Source: Salvator merianae (taxonomy: Eukaryota > Chordata > Lepidosauria > Squamata > Teiidae). Taken from it: a stretch of DNA of 64,000 nucleotides. The notes below the pieces were generated by a model. It saw nothing but the letters and a program-made list of their open reading frames with translations. It ran no database searches and was not told the DNA's origin. The DNA is taken from the NCBI GenBank assembly GCA_003586115.2, contig QVOM02000115.1:8228799-8292798 (forward strand), given 5' to 3'. Shown piece after piece: positions 34,181-44,984 of this stretch (its first letter is position 1; every line of letters starts with the position of its first letter). Made by a program: the position numbers and the translations under genes.

Positions 34181-34959
34181 CTGGGCATGGTTAGACCACA
34201 TCAGGTTCGCTATCGCTCCTCTTGCCATTTGCTCTCGATCTGAAGGAGTCGTCTTTCTATCACCCCTTCCTCCCCTCCCATACGCGCAGGGAGACCTGCT
34301 CTTTCCCCAGCATACATGGAGCTTCTCAGTGTCAGCTGATGGCCCTTAAAGGGCAGACGGAAGAACTTCCAAGGGCAGGCCCTGCCTGGGCTCCGGTCCG
34401 GGGTGGTCCGAAAGAGCGACTCGCTTCTGCTAATCTCACTTAAATCTCCCGAGCCAAACGAAGCAGTCCTTCCCAAGCCTCTCAGTGCAGATGCTTAAGC
34501 TCGGGCGGGGTATTGAAAATGATTGCATGTGGTTTCCAAGTGAGCGGGGGGGAGATTTCCAAAGAAGAGTAGGAGAAAGAACTTCTGCAACGTTAAGTAG
34601 ACAAACTTAAAGCTGTTATATATTGGATTTGTTCTCCGCACAGCTACCATTCTAGAACAATTATTTTGCAACTGGATCCAAAGCATACCACACTATAATC
34701 ATCTCAGAGTCGCTTACTTTTGAGAAACCCCATCAGAACATACAAAGAACTCCTCCGTTGCTGGAAATCCTACCTTTTTCTCCAGCTTGAGGACTACAAG
34801 AAGGACCTCTTAGGCCGATTGAGGAATACAATGTAATCTCTTTTTGTACGTTTTTAGGCCAAGGGCATTTTCCCTTCTGGTAATGTACCATTTACAAACG
34901 TGAAAGTATCTATGTGAAACTTCCACCACCTCGTAATTTATGTCAGCAAATGTTGGCTT
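34181..34959. other. No gene seen
   Basis: Non-coding, moderately GC-rich to 34500 and AT-rich afterwards. Distal FZD7 regulatory sequence is possible but not recognisable by eye. Confidence 0.4.
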
Positions 34960-35095
34960 CAGGCTGAAGGATGGAACTGTTTTGATTGTTTTTCTTAGTA
35001 GTTTTTTTTATGTTGAATATTTTTGTTTTAAGGTTGTATTGTTTTAAAATTTTATTCTGCACTGAAAGGTGGTATAAAAATAATTTTAAATGAAC
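34960..35095 (+). repeat. L2-like LINE 3' tail
   Basis: T-rich sequence followed by 'ctgaaaggtggtataaaaa' and an AT-rich end ('taattttaaatgaacaaac'). This matches the 'ggcggtataaat..taaataaa' ending seen at 44900-44984 and 58740-58810. Confidence 0.5.
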
Positions 35096-35138
35096 AAACA
35101 AAACTGTAAATGCTGTAGACATAAGGGAATTTAAGCTT

Positions 35139-35583
35139 GGGCCTGTTTGTAGTTTAGTGCTAGTGAGCGTCCAGATGCTCACTAGCGCAATGCATCCGCA
35201 TTTTGGGGAGGCCCTAAGTGATCTGGAGCGTTTGCAGACACTCCTGATAGCTACTGGCTGTGGACAACAAAACTGTTGCCTGTAGCTGTACCAGCTGTAC
35301 TGCTTCCAGTAAGCAGTGTTTGCACCTACTTCTGGATGTGAATGCTGTGGGCCACACCTGCTGCAGGTGTGGTTTTAGTTGCACAGTCTTGCACTGTGGC
35401 CCCAGTTGCCATGGCAGCAGCCGGCCATTTCCGTGGCCGCTGTCACGGCGGGCGCCAGGCATTCTCACTGCAAATGCTTGAAGCCCATTCTAGGCTGCTC
35501 CAGCCCCTGCAGTGCAGACGGCTGTCACACCGCAGGGACTGTTCCACCTTAGAATGGGATAAGTGGAAAGTGTGAAAAGGTCC
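35139..35583. mobile_element. Hairpin-rich MITE, copy 2, CTT target duplication
   Basis: The left tip GGGCCTGTTTG pairs with the reversed right tip GGACCTTTTCA. The flanking triplets are CTT (35136-35138) and CTT (35584-35586). A perfect 10-bp stem GCTAGTGAGC/GCTCACTAGC (35159-35186) lies where copy 3 has GCTAGCAAGC/GCTTGCTAGC. It shares 'accttagaatgggataa' with copy 1. Non-coding, 445 bp. Confidence 0.7.
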
Positions 35584-36240
35584 CTTGTAATGCAAGTGAC
35601 AGTTGTCTCAATTCCTCCCCTACAGCTCTTAAGGTTATAAGAACTATGTTCTCTTTTTTGTAGGAAACTTTGTGCAGTTATAGTACAGAGGGGTCTCAAT
35701 AAGTTTTGCAGCTTGAGGTGGAGCAGCAAACTGTTCCCTCCCCCACAGGTCAAGATACAGCATCTCCTAAGCCAGCCAAGCTATTTTTGTCTCTGAGGCA
35801 GTATTTCCCTCCCCATCAAAAAACCCACATCTTTTCTCCCCTCCCCCCTGGCCATTAAAAATGCATTAACAATAGCTAACAGTTTGCTGCTGTTCCAAAT
35901 CGTTGTCAAGCTTCTTCTTGCTGTTTTAATTTTTAATTCATATGACTATTTACAAAGATATAGTGTAGAGAGATCAATACCTAAAGCTACTTAAAATACA
36001 TTTTCTAACAAGGAGCACAAATTACAACATAAGTTGTATTAGATATTCAAACACTCAGTTAACCAACTCATACCTGTAAAGTTTCAATGGTAACCCACAG
36101 GCTAGAGTTAAGTAACCAGTTCCCTTCAATCAGAGGGGTTATGAAGTGGTAATTTGGAAGTTTGAACGTCTTCATGGGTTTTGCTTTCCCCGCTCCACAG
36201 AATGCCTGCTTTACTGTAGGCCCCTTGGTTTTGGAATATG
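35584..36240. other. No gene seen
   Basis: Non-coding. AT-rich with C-runs near 35810-35850. Confidence 0.5.
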
Positions 36241-36573
36241 GGTCCTTTCTGCACTGGGCCTTATTCCAGATCACTTTCTGGAACAGGGGTCTGCCACCTG
36301 CATGCTGGTGCAGACTATGGTACCTATTCTGGAAAATAAGGGCCATGGAAAATGACAAAGTAGTTTGTTGGATCTGATGCAAGTATAGTTGAGGAACAGC
36401 ATTGTTGCATGATCTCATCTCTGAACTGTTTCTGCCGAGAAAACTGGTGTTTGTCATCACCTCCTTTCTTGGAATAATAGCAGGGTGGGGCCTACGATAG
36501 TCTGTATCAGATTGTGGGCAACAACCCCTATTCCGGGATATAATTCGGAATAAGGACCAGTGCGGAAAGGGCC
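36241..36573. mobile_element. MITE, second copy of the 27412 family
   Basis: The left end GGTCCTTTCTGCACTGGG and the right end (reversed GGCCCTTTCCGCACTGG) match the 27412 element, and both continue into a 'cttattcc' phrase. The internal CTTATTCCAGATC... and ...CTGGAAAATAAG (36260-36350) form a second, inner inverted repeat, so the copy looks composite. The flanking triplets (ATG, TTG) differ at one base. Confidence 0.6.
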
Positions 36574-37243
36574 TTGGATAGATAGCAATTTCTGATGCAT
36601 GCATACACAGACGGCCCACTGCGGTTAGTGGGATTATTACCAGGCAAGCAGCTAATGGAACTATATATTCAATAAGCCAGCTCGTTATACAGTACTAGCT
36701 GAGAAGTCAAATCTTGAGAATATCTTGATCCACAGTGTTAACAAAGAATTATATTAAGTCTTGCAGTCCCACACCCACACAGTTCTATTTTTGCATATGC
36801 CCAATTGACATGTTGCAATATATTTTTAATGTGGCAGGATTCGACTTGCTTCTGGGTTGAATGTGAGCATAGCCTTGTCCCTTTTTTTAATTGCAGCACT
36901 CTGAAACTAAATCTTTGTCTGTGGTTAAGCAGCAGCATTATTTTTCTTACATTTCTTATTTTCATCAAGCCATGAAACACTTAGTCATGCAAAAATATTT
37001 GACTATTGCAACCGCCAGTGACATATCGGTGTCAAGATCTTTAGCCAGAACCACTGAGTTTAATTCTTTCAATTCCATTCTTGCTTCAGCAGAAGCGTAA
37101 GCAGGAAGGGGTTTAAACTCTGAACACTTGCCATGCATGCCTATTTGCTTGTATGAATTTCTTATCTTGTGGGAATTGTACACTGGATTCTGGATCAAGG
37201 GAGCAAAAGGAAGGGTTCTAGTCATTGCTTCCTTCAACTCCAG
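36574..37243. other. No gene seen
   Basis: Non-coding, AT-rich. Short open frames only. Confidence 0.5.
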
Positions 37244-37938
37244 GGGCCTATCTACACCTAAGTTTTAATCCAGCTCCAGTTTACTTTCAACACATTAGCA
37301 AAATGACTGGTCATCTTGGGCCTTTTCCAGGTTGTGCTAGCAAGCATCAAGGACGCTTGCTAGCCAGGTCTGCCTGCACTAGACAGAGGCCCGAGTGGCC
37401 AGGAGCAGCCCAATGCTGCTCCTGATCACTCCAAGCTGTGGAGCACTAATCTGTGCTGTACAGCCTTACCGGGAGGTGATAAGTCACCTCCCGGTAAGGT
37501 GCATTCACACTCACCTGGCGGTGCAGCAACTGAGCTGGTGTGCTCAACTGATCATACCTGTGCAATCAGCTGATTGGGCCTGCACATGCCTGCACACTGC
37601 GCAGCCCTGCCGGTTGCCATAGCAGTGGCTGGATGCTTCCCAGCCACTACCAGCATTCGTATGGTGAATGCCAGTAGCCTGCTTCAGGTACATAGCTAGA
37701 GCCATGTAGTGCAGACAGTGTCTGTGCTGCATAGTAAATTACCAGGTTAGAAGATACTAATTAGTATGTCCTAAAGTGATAAGTGCGAAAACGCCCATTA
37801 ATCCCACATTATCTAACCCAAAGGTGGATTTTCTGAGTTAGATACTGCTGAAAGAAAACAGCTTGCCATTGTGCTGATGTGTTCTCTCGCTTCAAAAGTG
37901 GACTGAAGCTGGATTAAAATTTTGGTGTAGATGGGTCC
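37244..37938. mobile_element. MITE with CAG target duplication, host of a nested MITE
   Basis: The left tip GGGCCTATCTACACC and the reversed right tip GGACCCATCTACACC match at 13 of 15 positions and continue as long inverted repeats ('taatccagct' at both ends). The flanks are CAG (37241-37243) and CAG (37939-37941). A second MITE (37318-37796) lies inside. Solitary ends of this family occur at 5347 and 6481. Non-coding. Confidence 0.75.
37318..37796. mobile_element. Hairpin-rich MITE, copy 3, nested
   Basis: The tips GGGCCTTTTCC and (reversed) GGGCGTTTTCG match. The flanks CTT and ATT differ at one base. It contains a perfect 10-bp stem (37336-37345 with 37355-37364, nine-base loop) and a perfect 16-bp stem (37464-37479 with 37484-37499, loop TAAG). 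Diverged hairpins correspond in position to copies 1 and 2. It is inserted in the 37244-37938 MITE and is therefore younger. Confidence 0.75.
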
Positions 37939-38282
37939 CAGGTTGCTATGTAAATGATCACGATGGCTAGGAGCTGAATGTATGGCCGGCAGCGCAGCCT
38001 CAATCATTGCGGGAAAGTGAAATTCCGGGGGACTTCACAGTGAACCTATTGTCCCTGGCAGTAATTCCGGCTACATTTGAGGGCAACTGCAGGTAGTATT
38101 TCACTGATTTAGCATTCCTGTAGGTCTCCAAGGAGTTGTCCCCGAGCCCCATGGCTTGTTGCTGCCTCCTATGTCTTTGGGACGGGATTTCTGTGCTGCA
38201 ACTCAGATCCTGTCTCCATGAAGATGCTGCCATTATATTGCTCTCCTTCCCTTATCCCATAGTTCCAATTCATAGGTTGTAG
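37939..38282. other. No gene seen
   Basis: Non-coding sequence after the nested MITEs, beginning with the CAG duplication (37939-37941). Confidence 0.5.
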
Positions 38283-38495
38283 CTTTGTGGTGGTGGCAGC
38301 GGTTGTTCGGTACTACTGAGTCATGGCCAACTCCTAGTTGTCTGCCTGGGCACCTCCATGGGCATCACTATGCAGTTTCCTTGGCAAAGATACAGAAGTG
38401 GTTTGCCATGCCTATTTCTGGAAAGAAGTCGGAATTGAGTCGGCAACTCTCTGCACTCCAGGCAGTTTGCTCCACAACTGAGCTTGCAGCTAGTT
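38283..38495 (-). mobile_element. tRNA-derived SINE (family S1), antisense
   Basis: On the plus strand it shows 'ggcaaagatacagaagtggt' and 'tttgccatgcctatttctgg', then the tRNA-like head in reverse ('ctccaggcagtttgctccac', 'aactgagct'). The B-box region is diverged (gaattgagtcgg). Confidence 0.65.
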
Positions 38496-39269
38496 GGCAT
38501 AAAATTACTAATGCCATGCATGCCTACTTAAAAGCAAGGCTTCATTTACACAGACCAAAAAGAACTATAGAAAATGATTCCTTTGGGTCACCTCCTTTCC
38601 TACTAGAGGTTTTATGGTAGGAGGTATCACACAAGGAAGGCAGGAAGCGTGAACCACAGAAAAAGTACAGTTACCTTGTATGCTATGCCAGTTTCTTGTG
38701 ACAAAATGTGAACCCTGCGTGCAGCTTTCAAAATCTTGACGCTGAAAGCACGATATGTGAATGAAGAGTAGGTTTTAATGAGTACAATGAGACTTACCTT
38801 GAAGGAGTGGGCATAACTGTGCAGCCTTAAACATACTCTCAGTGCTGCAATATTTATTGAGAAAGAGATGGCCTAGGACTTCACTCCTATAACATACTTC
38901 TAAGAAAGTTCTAAGACCTTTGGATTCCTTGCTATTCTTATAAGTGTGCATACAGATTACAGGGCTAGTTAACTCTTTTTATCCGTGAATTTATTACTTG
39001 TAAGTTTTGTTTAGCTGCTCGCGGTGTTCCCCTATTAGCGTCACAGAAAACAAAAAAGCTGACTTATTTGAGGATTAGCCCAGAAACCACTGCTTTTTGT
39101 GCACTTCCCCCCCTACCAAGCTGGTTTCACATTACTTTTTTTAAGATGGGTTTCCAGATCCGTAATATTTGGCAGCATCAAACACTCGTGAATAATGAAA
39201 GGCAACTTTTGGAAGATGAGGCCATCAGGGATTACTAGCCCCGATGCCAAGGAACCCCTCGAAGTAGTT
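38496..39269. other. No gene seen
   Basis: AT-rich, non-coding. Confidence 0.5.
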
Positions 39270-39415
39270 GCTAGGAAGCCTGAGAACAGGGCAAAGTGTG
39301 CACTTACTCCCTGCTTATTGGCTTCCACATGCAACTGCTTGCTGCTGTGAGAATCGGCTGCTGGACTACATGGGCCACAGGACTAATCCAGCAGGGCATT
39401 TCTTATGTTCTTTGT
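39270..39415 (+). repeat. CR1-like LINE 3' end, decayed
   Basis: Ends with 'gctggactacatgggccaca' and 'aatccagcagggcatttctt' followed by 'atgttctt'. The same ending occurs at 25085-25130 and 42000-42060. No ORF2 residues are recognisable. Confidence 0.55.
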
Positions 39416-39719
39416 ATTTATGCAGTGCTTGTCAGAAATGTGTGACATTATTTTAGAAAGCATCACAACCATTTAGGCTAAGGCAGGACAATATTAGCTG
39501 AACAGCTGCATTTGGGCCTAATTCCACTCCTTTAAGGCAAAAAATGACCTCATAAGATGCTTGGGTTTGCCTGTTCTGCAGCTGCCTTCAGAGCACAGGG
39601 GGCTTCCAAGGCTGTGTAGGCAATGGGTTTTCTCCACTATCCCCTCAGAAAGGAATGCCTGCCTAGGAAATGAGCACTCTCACTGCTTGGAAGTCTTTCC
39701 CCCCTACTTAGGGTGCAGG

Positions 39720-40270
39720 TAACCCCCCCCCCCATATTTGTGGCAGTCCCAATATGCTGCCAGGATGTGGAGGTGATATTGCGAAATAGCAGTATGAATG
39801 GAAATTCAGCAACAATGTCCGATTTCTCTTCATATCCCTTTTCTTACCACATCTACTGTCTGTCTGCATATTTGTTCGTCTTGCAAAATACCCAGATGTT
39901 AGCAAGCATGGGGGAAAAAACAAAGGGAAGGTGGCGGATGCCTGCTAACAGACGGCTATTTTGCAAGAGGAACAACTACACAAACAGATGAGAGACAACG
40001 TAGGAGTTCGGAATTTTCCTACGATTTCCTCCTGCCATCTGGCAGGCATGGTGAGACACAATTGCAGGATCTAAAGAAAATCCCACAATTTTCTCTCGCC
40101 ATCTGGAGGCACCACTACTTAAGCTGCATGATGACATTGCTTACTTACTCTGTTATATTTGGATATTCTGGAATAAAGTATGGATATTCTGGAATACGCA
40201 TGCTTTATTTTGGAATATCCAAACTTAGTGGAATAAATAAGGGATGTCTGGATGCAGCCTTACTCAGGCG
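39720..40270. repeat. Dispersed repeat family X, copy 2
   Basis: Shares 'cttgcaaaatacccagatgt', 'acaattgcaggatctaaag' and 'cgccatctggaggca' with 6700-7085, and in part with 41500-41600 and 51225-51310. The internal 'tgccatctggcagg' and 'ctcgccatctggagg' give it a palindromic middle. Non-coding. Confidence 0.5.
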
Positions 40271-40481
40271 GGTTGGAGAATGCAGAGCGGAACATGGCAC
40301 TTCGTCATAATCCCCACTTTTAGCTTGTTCTATTTTTTACTCTCCTCTCTTCCTCCTGCTTTGCATTCTGCTTTCACTATCATAAGATAACAAATATAAA
40401 CGCTTCAACAATCTGCCATGCATGACAGGGAGGTAAATAATAAGGTTCCTTAATATTTAGATGTTGCTTTTGCAAATTACC
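40271..40481. other. No gene seen
   Basis: Short non-coding stretch between family X and the microsatellite. Confidence 0.5.
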
Positions 40482-40536
40482 CTTCCTTCCTTCCTTCCTT
40501 CCTTCCTTCCTTCCTTCCTTCCTTCCTTCCTTCCTT
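40482..40536 (+). repeat. (TTCC)n microsatellite
   Basis: About 13 uninterrupted TTCC units. Probably length-variable between individuals. Confidence 0.95.
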
Positions 40537-41499
40537 TCTAATTAGCAGATTTTATGTGCCAGGAGTTTCTGGGCAACTTACAAATTAGGAAACCCTGAAA
40601 CACAACGATCACTAGAGAGTAAAAACAGCAAATAAATTCTGGTCTAAAAATTGCAGTGGCAGGAAGTAAACAAAACAGAGAATTTCAGTGTCTCTGAAGA
40701 CAGCTAAAAATCTGTAGAATCAAAAGTCTGTGATTTGAAAACCTTAGGGGAGTTTTGAAGTGCCAAAACAACCACAAGGAAGATGCCAAAAGGGGACAAG
40801 GACATTCATAAATTAAAATCAGGAACTGAAATATTAATAGTGCAAAAAGGCAGAGGATATAAGAGTAGACACTTTTCCTTTAATAATACTTTTACTATTC
40901 CTAAAACGTACTGTTTTATGTTGGAGTTATTTTTTTGTTAGAATTCATGATGGACAGGTTTTTAAAAAACTTCTGAGCAAACATGCATATTTTTCTTTTA
41001 ACTTTTCTTTTAACTTTTACTAGGCTGACTGAATTTAACTTGTAATTAGATTTATCAAAGCGTTGACTATGTAACCTTTTACATTTTCATGTTTATCTTT
41101 GTGTGATATTTTACAAAATAAAAAGTTGATTCTTTTCTTTAAAAAAAACCACATTCAATATTTTGATCTCCAACCTTTGACAAGTTTTTAAGTCATTCAC
41201 AACTATTATCTCAGTAAAGTGATTTGCTTGCAGTTCACAGGCACCAAACAAGGTCCAAGAAGCAGCATTTGGTGGTAGGAAGAGCTGCCACCTGAACATG
41301 CTATAGATCCATGTAAGGCAACACATTTTTCTTATGCCTGCAGTCAAATGTAACAGTAATTGTAATTAGAGACTACCAGAAGCCAGCCAAATGTGAAAAA
41401 AGCAACAAAAGGAACGGGGTGGGGACTTGACAGATTCCAGTTGTCTCCAGAGAGTCAGTCATGAAAGCTGTTTGCCAGACATGCAGGTAAGCAGGGTTT
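40537..41499. other. No gene seen
   Basis: AT-rich, non-coding. T-runs near 40930 and 41150. Confidence 0.5.
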
Positions 41500-41600
41500 C
41501 ATTGCTCGCAGCTGGCGGCAGCTGGCAAGATGCAATTGCAGGATCTTGTTTAGTTCCCTCATTACCTCTTGCCAGCTGGTGGAAGCCAGTAACTACTTCT
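41500..41600. repeat. Dispersed repeat family X, fragment
   Basis: The text 'agctggcaagatgcaattg', then 'caggatcttgtttagttccc', then 'cctcttgccagctggtgg' is a near-palindrome matching 51230-51300 and the middle of 39720-40270. Confidence 0.5.
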
Positions 41601-41924
41601 GAGTAAAGCATTAAGATTGGGAACTTATTAGTTAACCACAATACATACATCTCAATCATTTAGGTGAAAATGGGAATCCAGACCCATAGATGGTTGTATG
41701 TGATTAACTGTGTAGAAACAGATACAGATACCATCCACTTGGTTTCATGCCTTGGGGTAGGAGGCATGGGAACTGCTGTGGGCGTGAATGAGCCTTGGCC
41801 ACATGACTGAGGCCCATGGTAGCATGAGGAATGCGGCTGTGGGTGGCACTCTTGCCCATAGCAGGGAAAACCTGCTGTGTGAGGACTAAACTAGCAGCCT
41901 CTAAAGCCCATTTGCAGGGAATCA

Positions 41925-42062
41925 AGGGCAGGTGAAGGTTTTGCCTTTGTCTTCTGCTCGAGAATGCCCAGAAGCAATTGGTGGGCCACTGTGTGAGACA
42001 GGATGCTGGATGAGATGGGCTGTGGCCAGATCCAGCAAGGCTCCAGTAGTGTTCTTATGTTC
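41925..42062 (+). repeat. CR1-like LINE 3' end
   Basis: Contains 'gggccactgtgtgagacagg', 'atgctggatgagatgggc' and 'agatccagcaaggctccag', followed by 'ttcttatgttc'. This is the same ending as 25060-25130. No coding part is kept. Confidence 0.6.
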
Positions 42063-42325
42063 AAAAGTATGCCACAGTTCTGGGTCCCCTGCAGTGATTC
42101 AGGCTGCAATTTTAACCCTGGAGTTGATGCTTTCCCCTCCATGACAGGAGGTGACTTCCAACAGCAATGTGTCTTTAGAGTATAGGAAATGGAGAAAGAT
42201 AAGGATGTGCTGGTAAGGAATTGAAGAGGCTCAGGGGCCAGAACCATGTGTTGGTCATGTGCTGTGATCTCTCAGAGGGATACTTTAGATGCCTGAGTAG
42301 AGCTAGCCAGATACAGATTTGTCCC

Positions 42326-42640
42326 AGATCCTTTAATTTCTTCCTGGCAGTGCCAAATGGGGGATAAAGGAGGAGAAAGGACTGCAGATTGGCAAAGTAA
42401 AATGGAGGACAGCTTTCTTTTTTCCTGGCTGCAGTGGAAGGAACTACTGTGCTTCCTGCCCATCCACAAAGTCTGTCATTGGACAGCAGGAAATTGTGGT
42501 TTCTCCCAAATAGTCTCCTTTTGTGTTCTCACATCGCAAAGTAAAGCGGGGTAGCGATCTGGAATGGCTTGAGAACTCATTAAATCCAAATGCAAAGTAG
42601 TCTGGATGTTGCCAGTTTAGTCCAGAAAAACTGTGGAAAG
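42326..42640 (+). mobile_element. GGGC-tipped DNA element fragment, copy C'
   Basis: Matches the right third of copy E (54541-54905) in the same orientation: 'tttaatttcttcctggcagt', 'cacaaagtctgtcattggac', 'agtccagaaaaactgtgg'. The right tip is absent, because the sequence runs into copy C, which has the opposite orientation. Confidence 0.65.
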
Positions 42641-42654
42641 GGTGCTGTACTTGG

Positions 42655-43904
42655 GAGGGTGGGCACTGTGGTCAGCAGAGGTGGGAGTGTGGGATGCGCA
42701 ATACTTTCTTCCTCCTCCTTTATTCTTCCTTCCACAGTTGTCAGGAAAAAAGAAAGCCATCCTCCATTTTCTTTGACAATCTGCACTCCTTCCTCCTCCT
42801 TTATCCCCCATTCAGCACTGCCTGGAAGAAATTAAAGACTTTCTCCCCTTCCATCTGCTGATTAAACCAAAAACCAGAGCTCCTTCTAGGTTTATGGAGT
42901 TTTGCACAAAACCGCTACAGTGCTACAGCAAAGTTCAGGCAACAATATAGTTCTCTGCGGGTTGCATGCTAAAGAAGAGGGTACCACAGCCAGCTGGCCA
43001 GATGGAGAAAACAGTGGGCTGGGGTGGAGAAGGCAGTTCCAAAATGCATTCTTTGCTCCTGGTTGCTCCTCCTTTTCCCGCAGTCTGGGGACCCTTTCCC
43101 TCACTTTTGCATAAAAATGCAGCAGCACAACAGCAACATTAACGCAAGGCAAGGCAAGGTTAATCACAGCTCCTGATCTTGATTGCTTTTGGGGGCTAGA
43201 CATGTTGGATGTCTTTGCTATGCCACCAGGAGAGTGTTTTAATTCAGAACACTGCACCGGTTTGGGGGTGCATTCCTCTTGCCCCGACAAAGAGCCCACT
43301 CACTATCAGTTTTGCCATTGGCACTGCACAGCTACATAGTGGGACACATACTGCTGTGGATGTCTCAGGAGGAGTTGAGGCGAAGTCCGTTTGCTGGCCA
43401 TTAATTTCATGTACAATAATGGAGCCCCCCACACATTCCCCCCTCTTCACAGACCTCTACCTGCTTTTGCACAACTCTTAAACTGCACAATTGCTCAAAA
43501 GTGTGGTAGATGTAGTATCAAAGTTCTCCTTGTGTAGATACAGACTGGAGGGAGAGAAGGAGCAAATGACGAATGAGTAGTAACACCGCCAAGTGAATCC
43601 ATGTTCTGAGATGGCAGCAGGGACATATGGAGGGTGGAGTTTGACTTACCCACCCCTGTGAAGTCAAGATTTGAATGTTGGGACTGTAGCTAATCACTGA
43701 CTGCACAGGGAGGGGAATTTGGTGAGGGGTGGAGACAGAAAAGGTACGATTTCCCCATGCCCAGCATGGGAAACATCAGTGTGAGAATGAGCAAGTCCCA
43801 GTTGAGTCCGTGTTAAAATGTAACTGTGAGAACGATCAGAAGACGAACCCAGTCCTTGTACTCTTCTGATACAGATTAAATTTATGATGTCGGATCGCAC
43901 CCCA
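42655..43904 (-). mobile_element. GGGC-tipped DNA element, copy C
   Basis: The left tip lies at 43904 in minus orientation (GGGGTGCGATCCGACATC, then 'ataaatttaatctg'). It runs leftward through 'cccacccctgtgaagtcaag' and 'ctttaatttcttcc' (reversed) and stops near 42655 without a right tip. There it meets copy C', so the two share the same segment in inverted order. AAG follows the left tip (43905-43907). Non-coding. Confidence 0.7.
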
Positions 43905-44559
43905 AGAAGCAGTATCGGGCTCTCCTTAAGATCTTGCAATTGCCTTGCACCATCTGGAGGCATCTTGTATTTTTTTTAACCACAGCCAGTGTCATATGGG
44001 AGGCCCACTTGGCTTTTTCTGCCAGTGGCACACTTCAGCTCCACTTTCATTACACCCCTGATTGGAAGTATCCATTGAAATGCGGATCAATTGAAAAAGT
44101 ATTGCCCATGGGAGGGTTTATTTTCTGCTCTTGTTGCTCATAGCAGTTCTTTCCCATTCCCTGGCCTCTGCACAATGCCTACATTCTATCTCTCTGTCAT
44201 CCTTTCTCTCCTTGTCGGTAAGAAATAAGAGGCTTCTTTTTTATTATTCATTTGTATTTCCTCTTTCTTTTCCAGACTGCATAGCAGCCACCATGGAACT
44301 AACATTTCCACAACCATTTTCTCAGAATTCCATGTGTCCACAGTGATGATATGCAAAGGACTGCATCTACAACAGTTGAAACAGCCCTAGAAGCCCAATT
44401 TCTTTGGAAGCTATGGCACATTTATTAGAGGCCTGGGAAGCTGGAGCACCACTTACCTATGTTAGCATGAAGTTCTGGGGCCTGCAGTGGACAGCTGATT
44501 GGCATGGAAGATTTGCTACACCATTAGGACCCGGGTAGAAAGGAAAGGAAGCATCAGCT
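43905..44559. other. No gene seen
   Basis: A family-X-like phrase 'caattgccttgcaccatctg' (43937-43956) lies just beyond copy C. Otherwise non-coding. Confidence 0.45.
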
Positions 44560-44711
44560 ATCCACAAAGTAAGGGTTGGTTGGCTGCACAGACACATTCA
44601 TGCAGTATCCTTAGCAAAACAATGGAAATTGTTTGCCATACCGTCTTCCAGCAGAGACTAGGGACTGACCTTGTGGCCTTCTGTTTCCTAAGGAGTTTTA
44701 CCTTTTCTGTG
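44560..44711 (-). mobile_element. tRNA-derived SINE (family S1), antisense, diverged
   Basis: On the plus strand: 'ccttagcaaaacaatggaaa', 'ttgtttgccataccgtcttc', 'gggactgacc', 'ttctgtttcctaaggagt'. This is the family order in reverse, with a strongly decayed B box. Confidence 0.45.
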
Positions 44712-44984
44712 GTGGCCCCTAGACTCCAGGACAGCCTATCTCTGGAGGTTGCCAGGTGCCTACATTGTACGGCTTTTAATGCCAGTTTGAAACATGCCTC
44801 TTCACCTAAACCTTTGATGTTTAGCTTCCCCTGAATGTTGTCCTGCTGAGGAGGACAATATTTTAAGTATGTTTTAGGCTGTTTTATGAGCTTTATCTTT
44901 TTATTGTTGTGGCCCACCCTGAGACTTTTGGGTGAAGGTCAGGATATAAATGTTTAAATTAAATAAATAAATAAAATAGAATTC
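44712..44984 (+). repeat. L2-like LINE 3' end
   Basis: Includes 'gtggcccctagactccagga' (ORF2 end region), then 'tttattgttgtggcccaccc', then 'gagacttttgggtgaaggtc' and finally 'aaattaaataaataaataaa'. This is the standard 3' end of a squamate L2/Vingi-type LINE as I know it. 5'-truncated, with no open frame. Confidence 0.65.

Noticed and set aside
36068..36619. 183-codon minus-strand open frame
   Set aside because: Covers a MITE copy (36241-36573) and its flanks, so it cannot be a conserved gene.
40482..40536. CRISPR-like or regulatory array at the TTCC repeats
   Set aside because: A simple tetranucleotide microsatellite without spacers.
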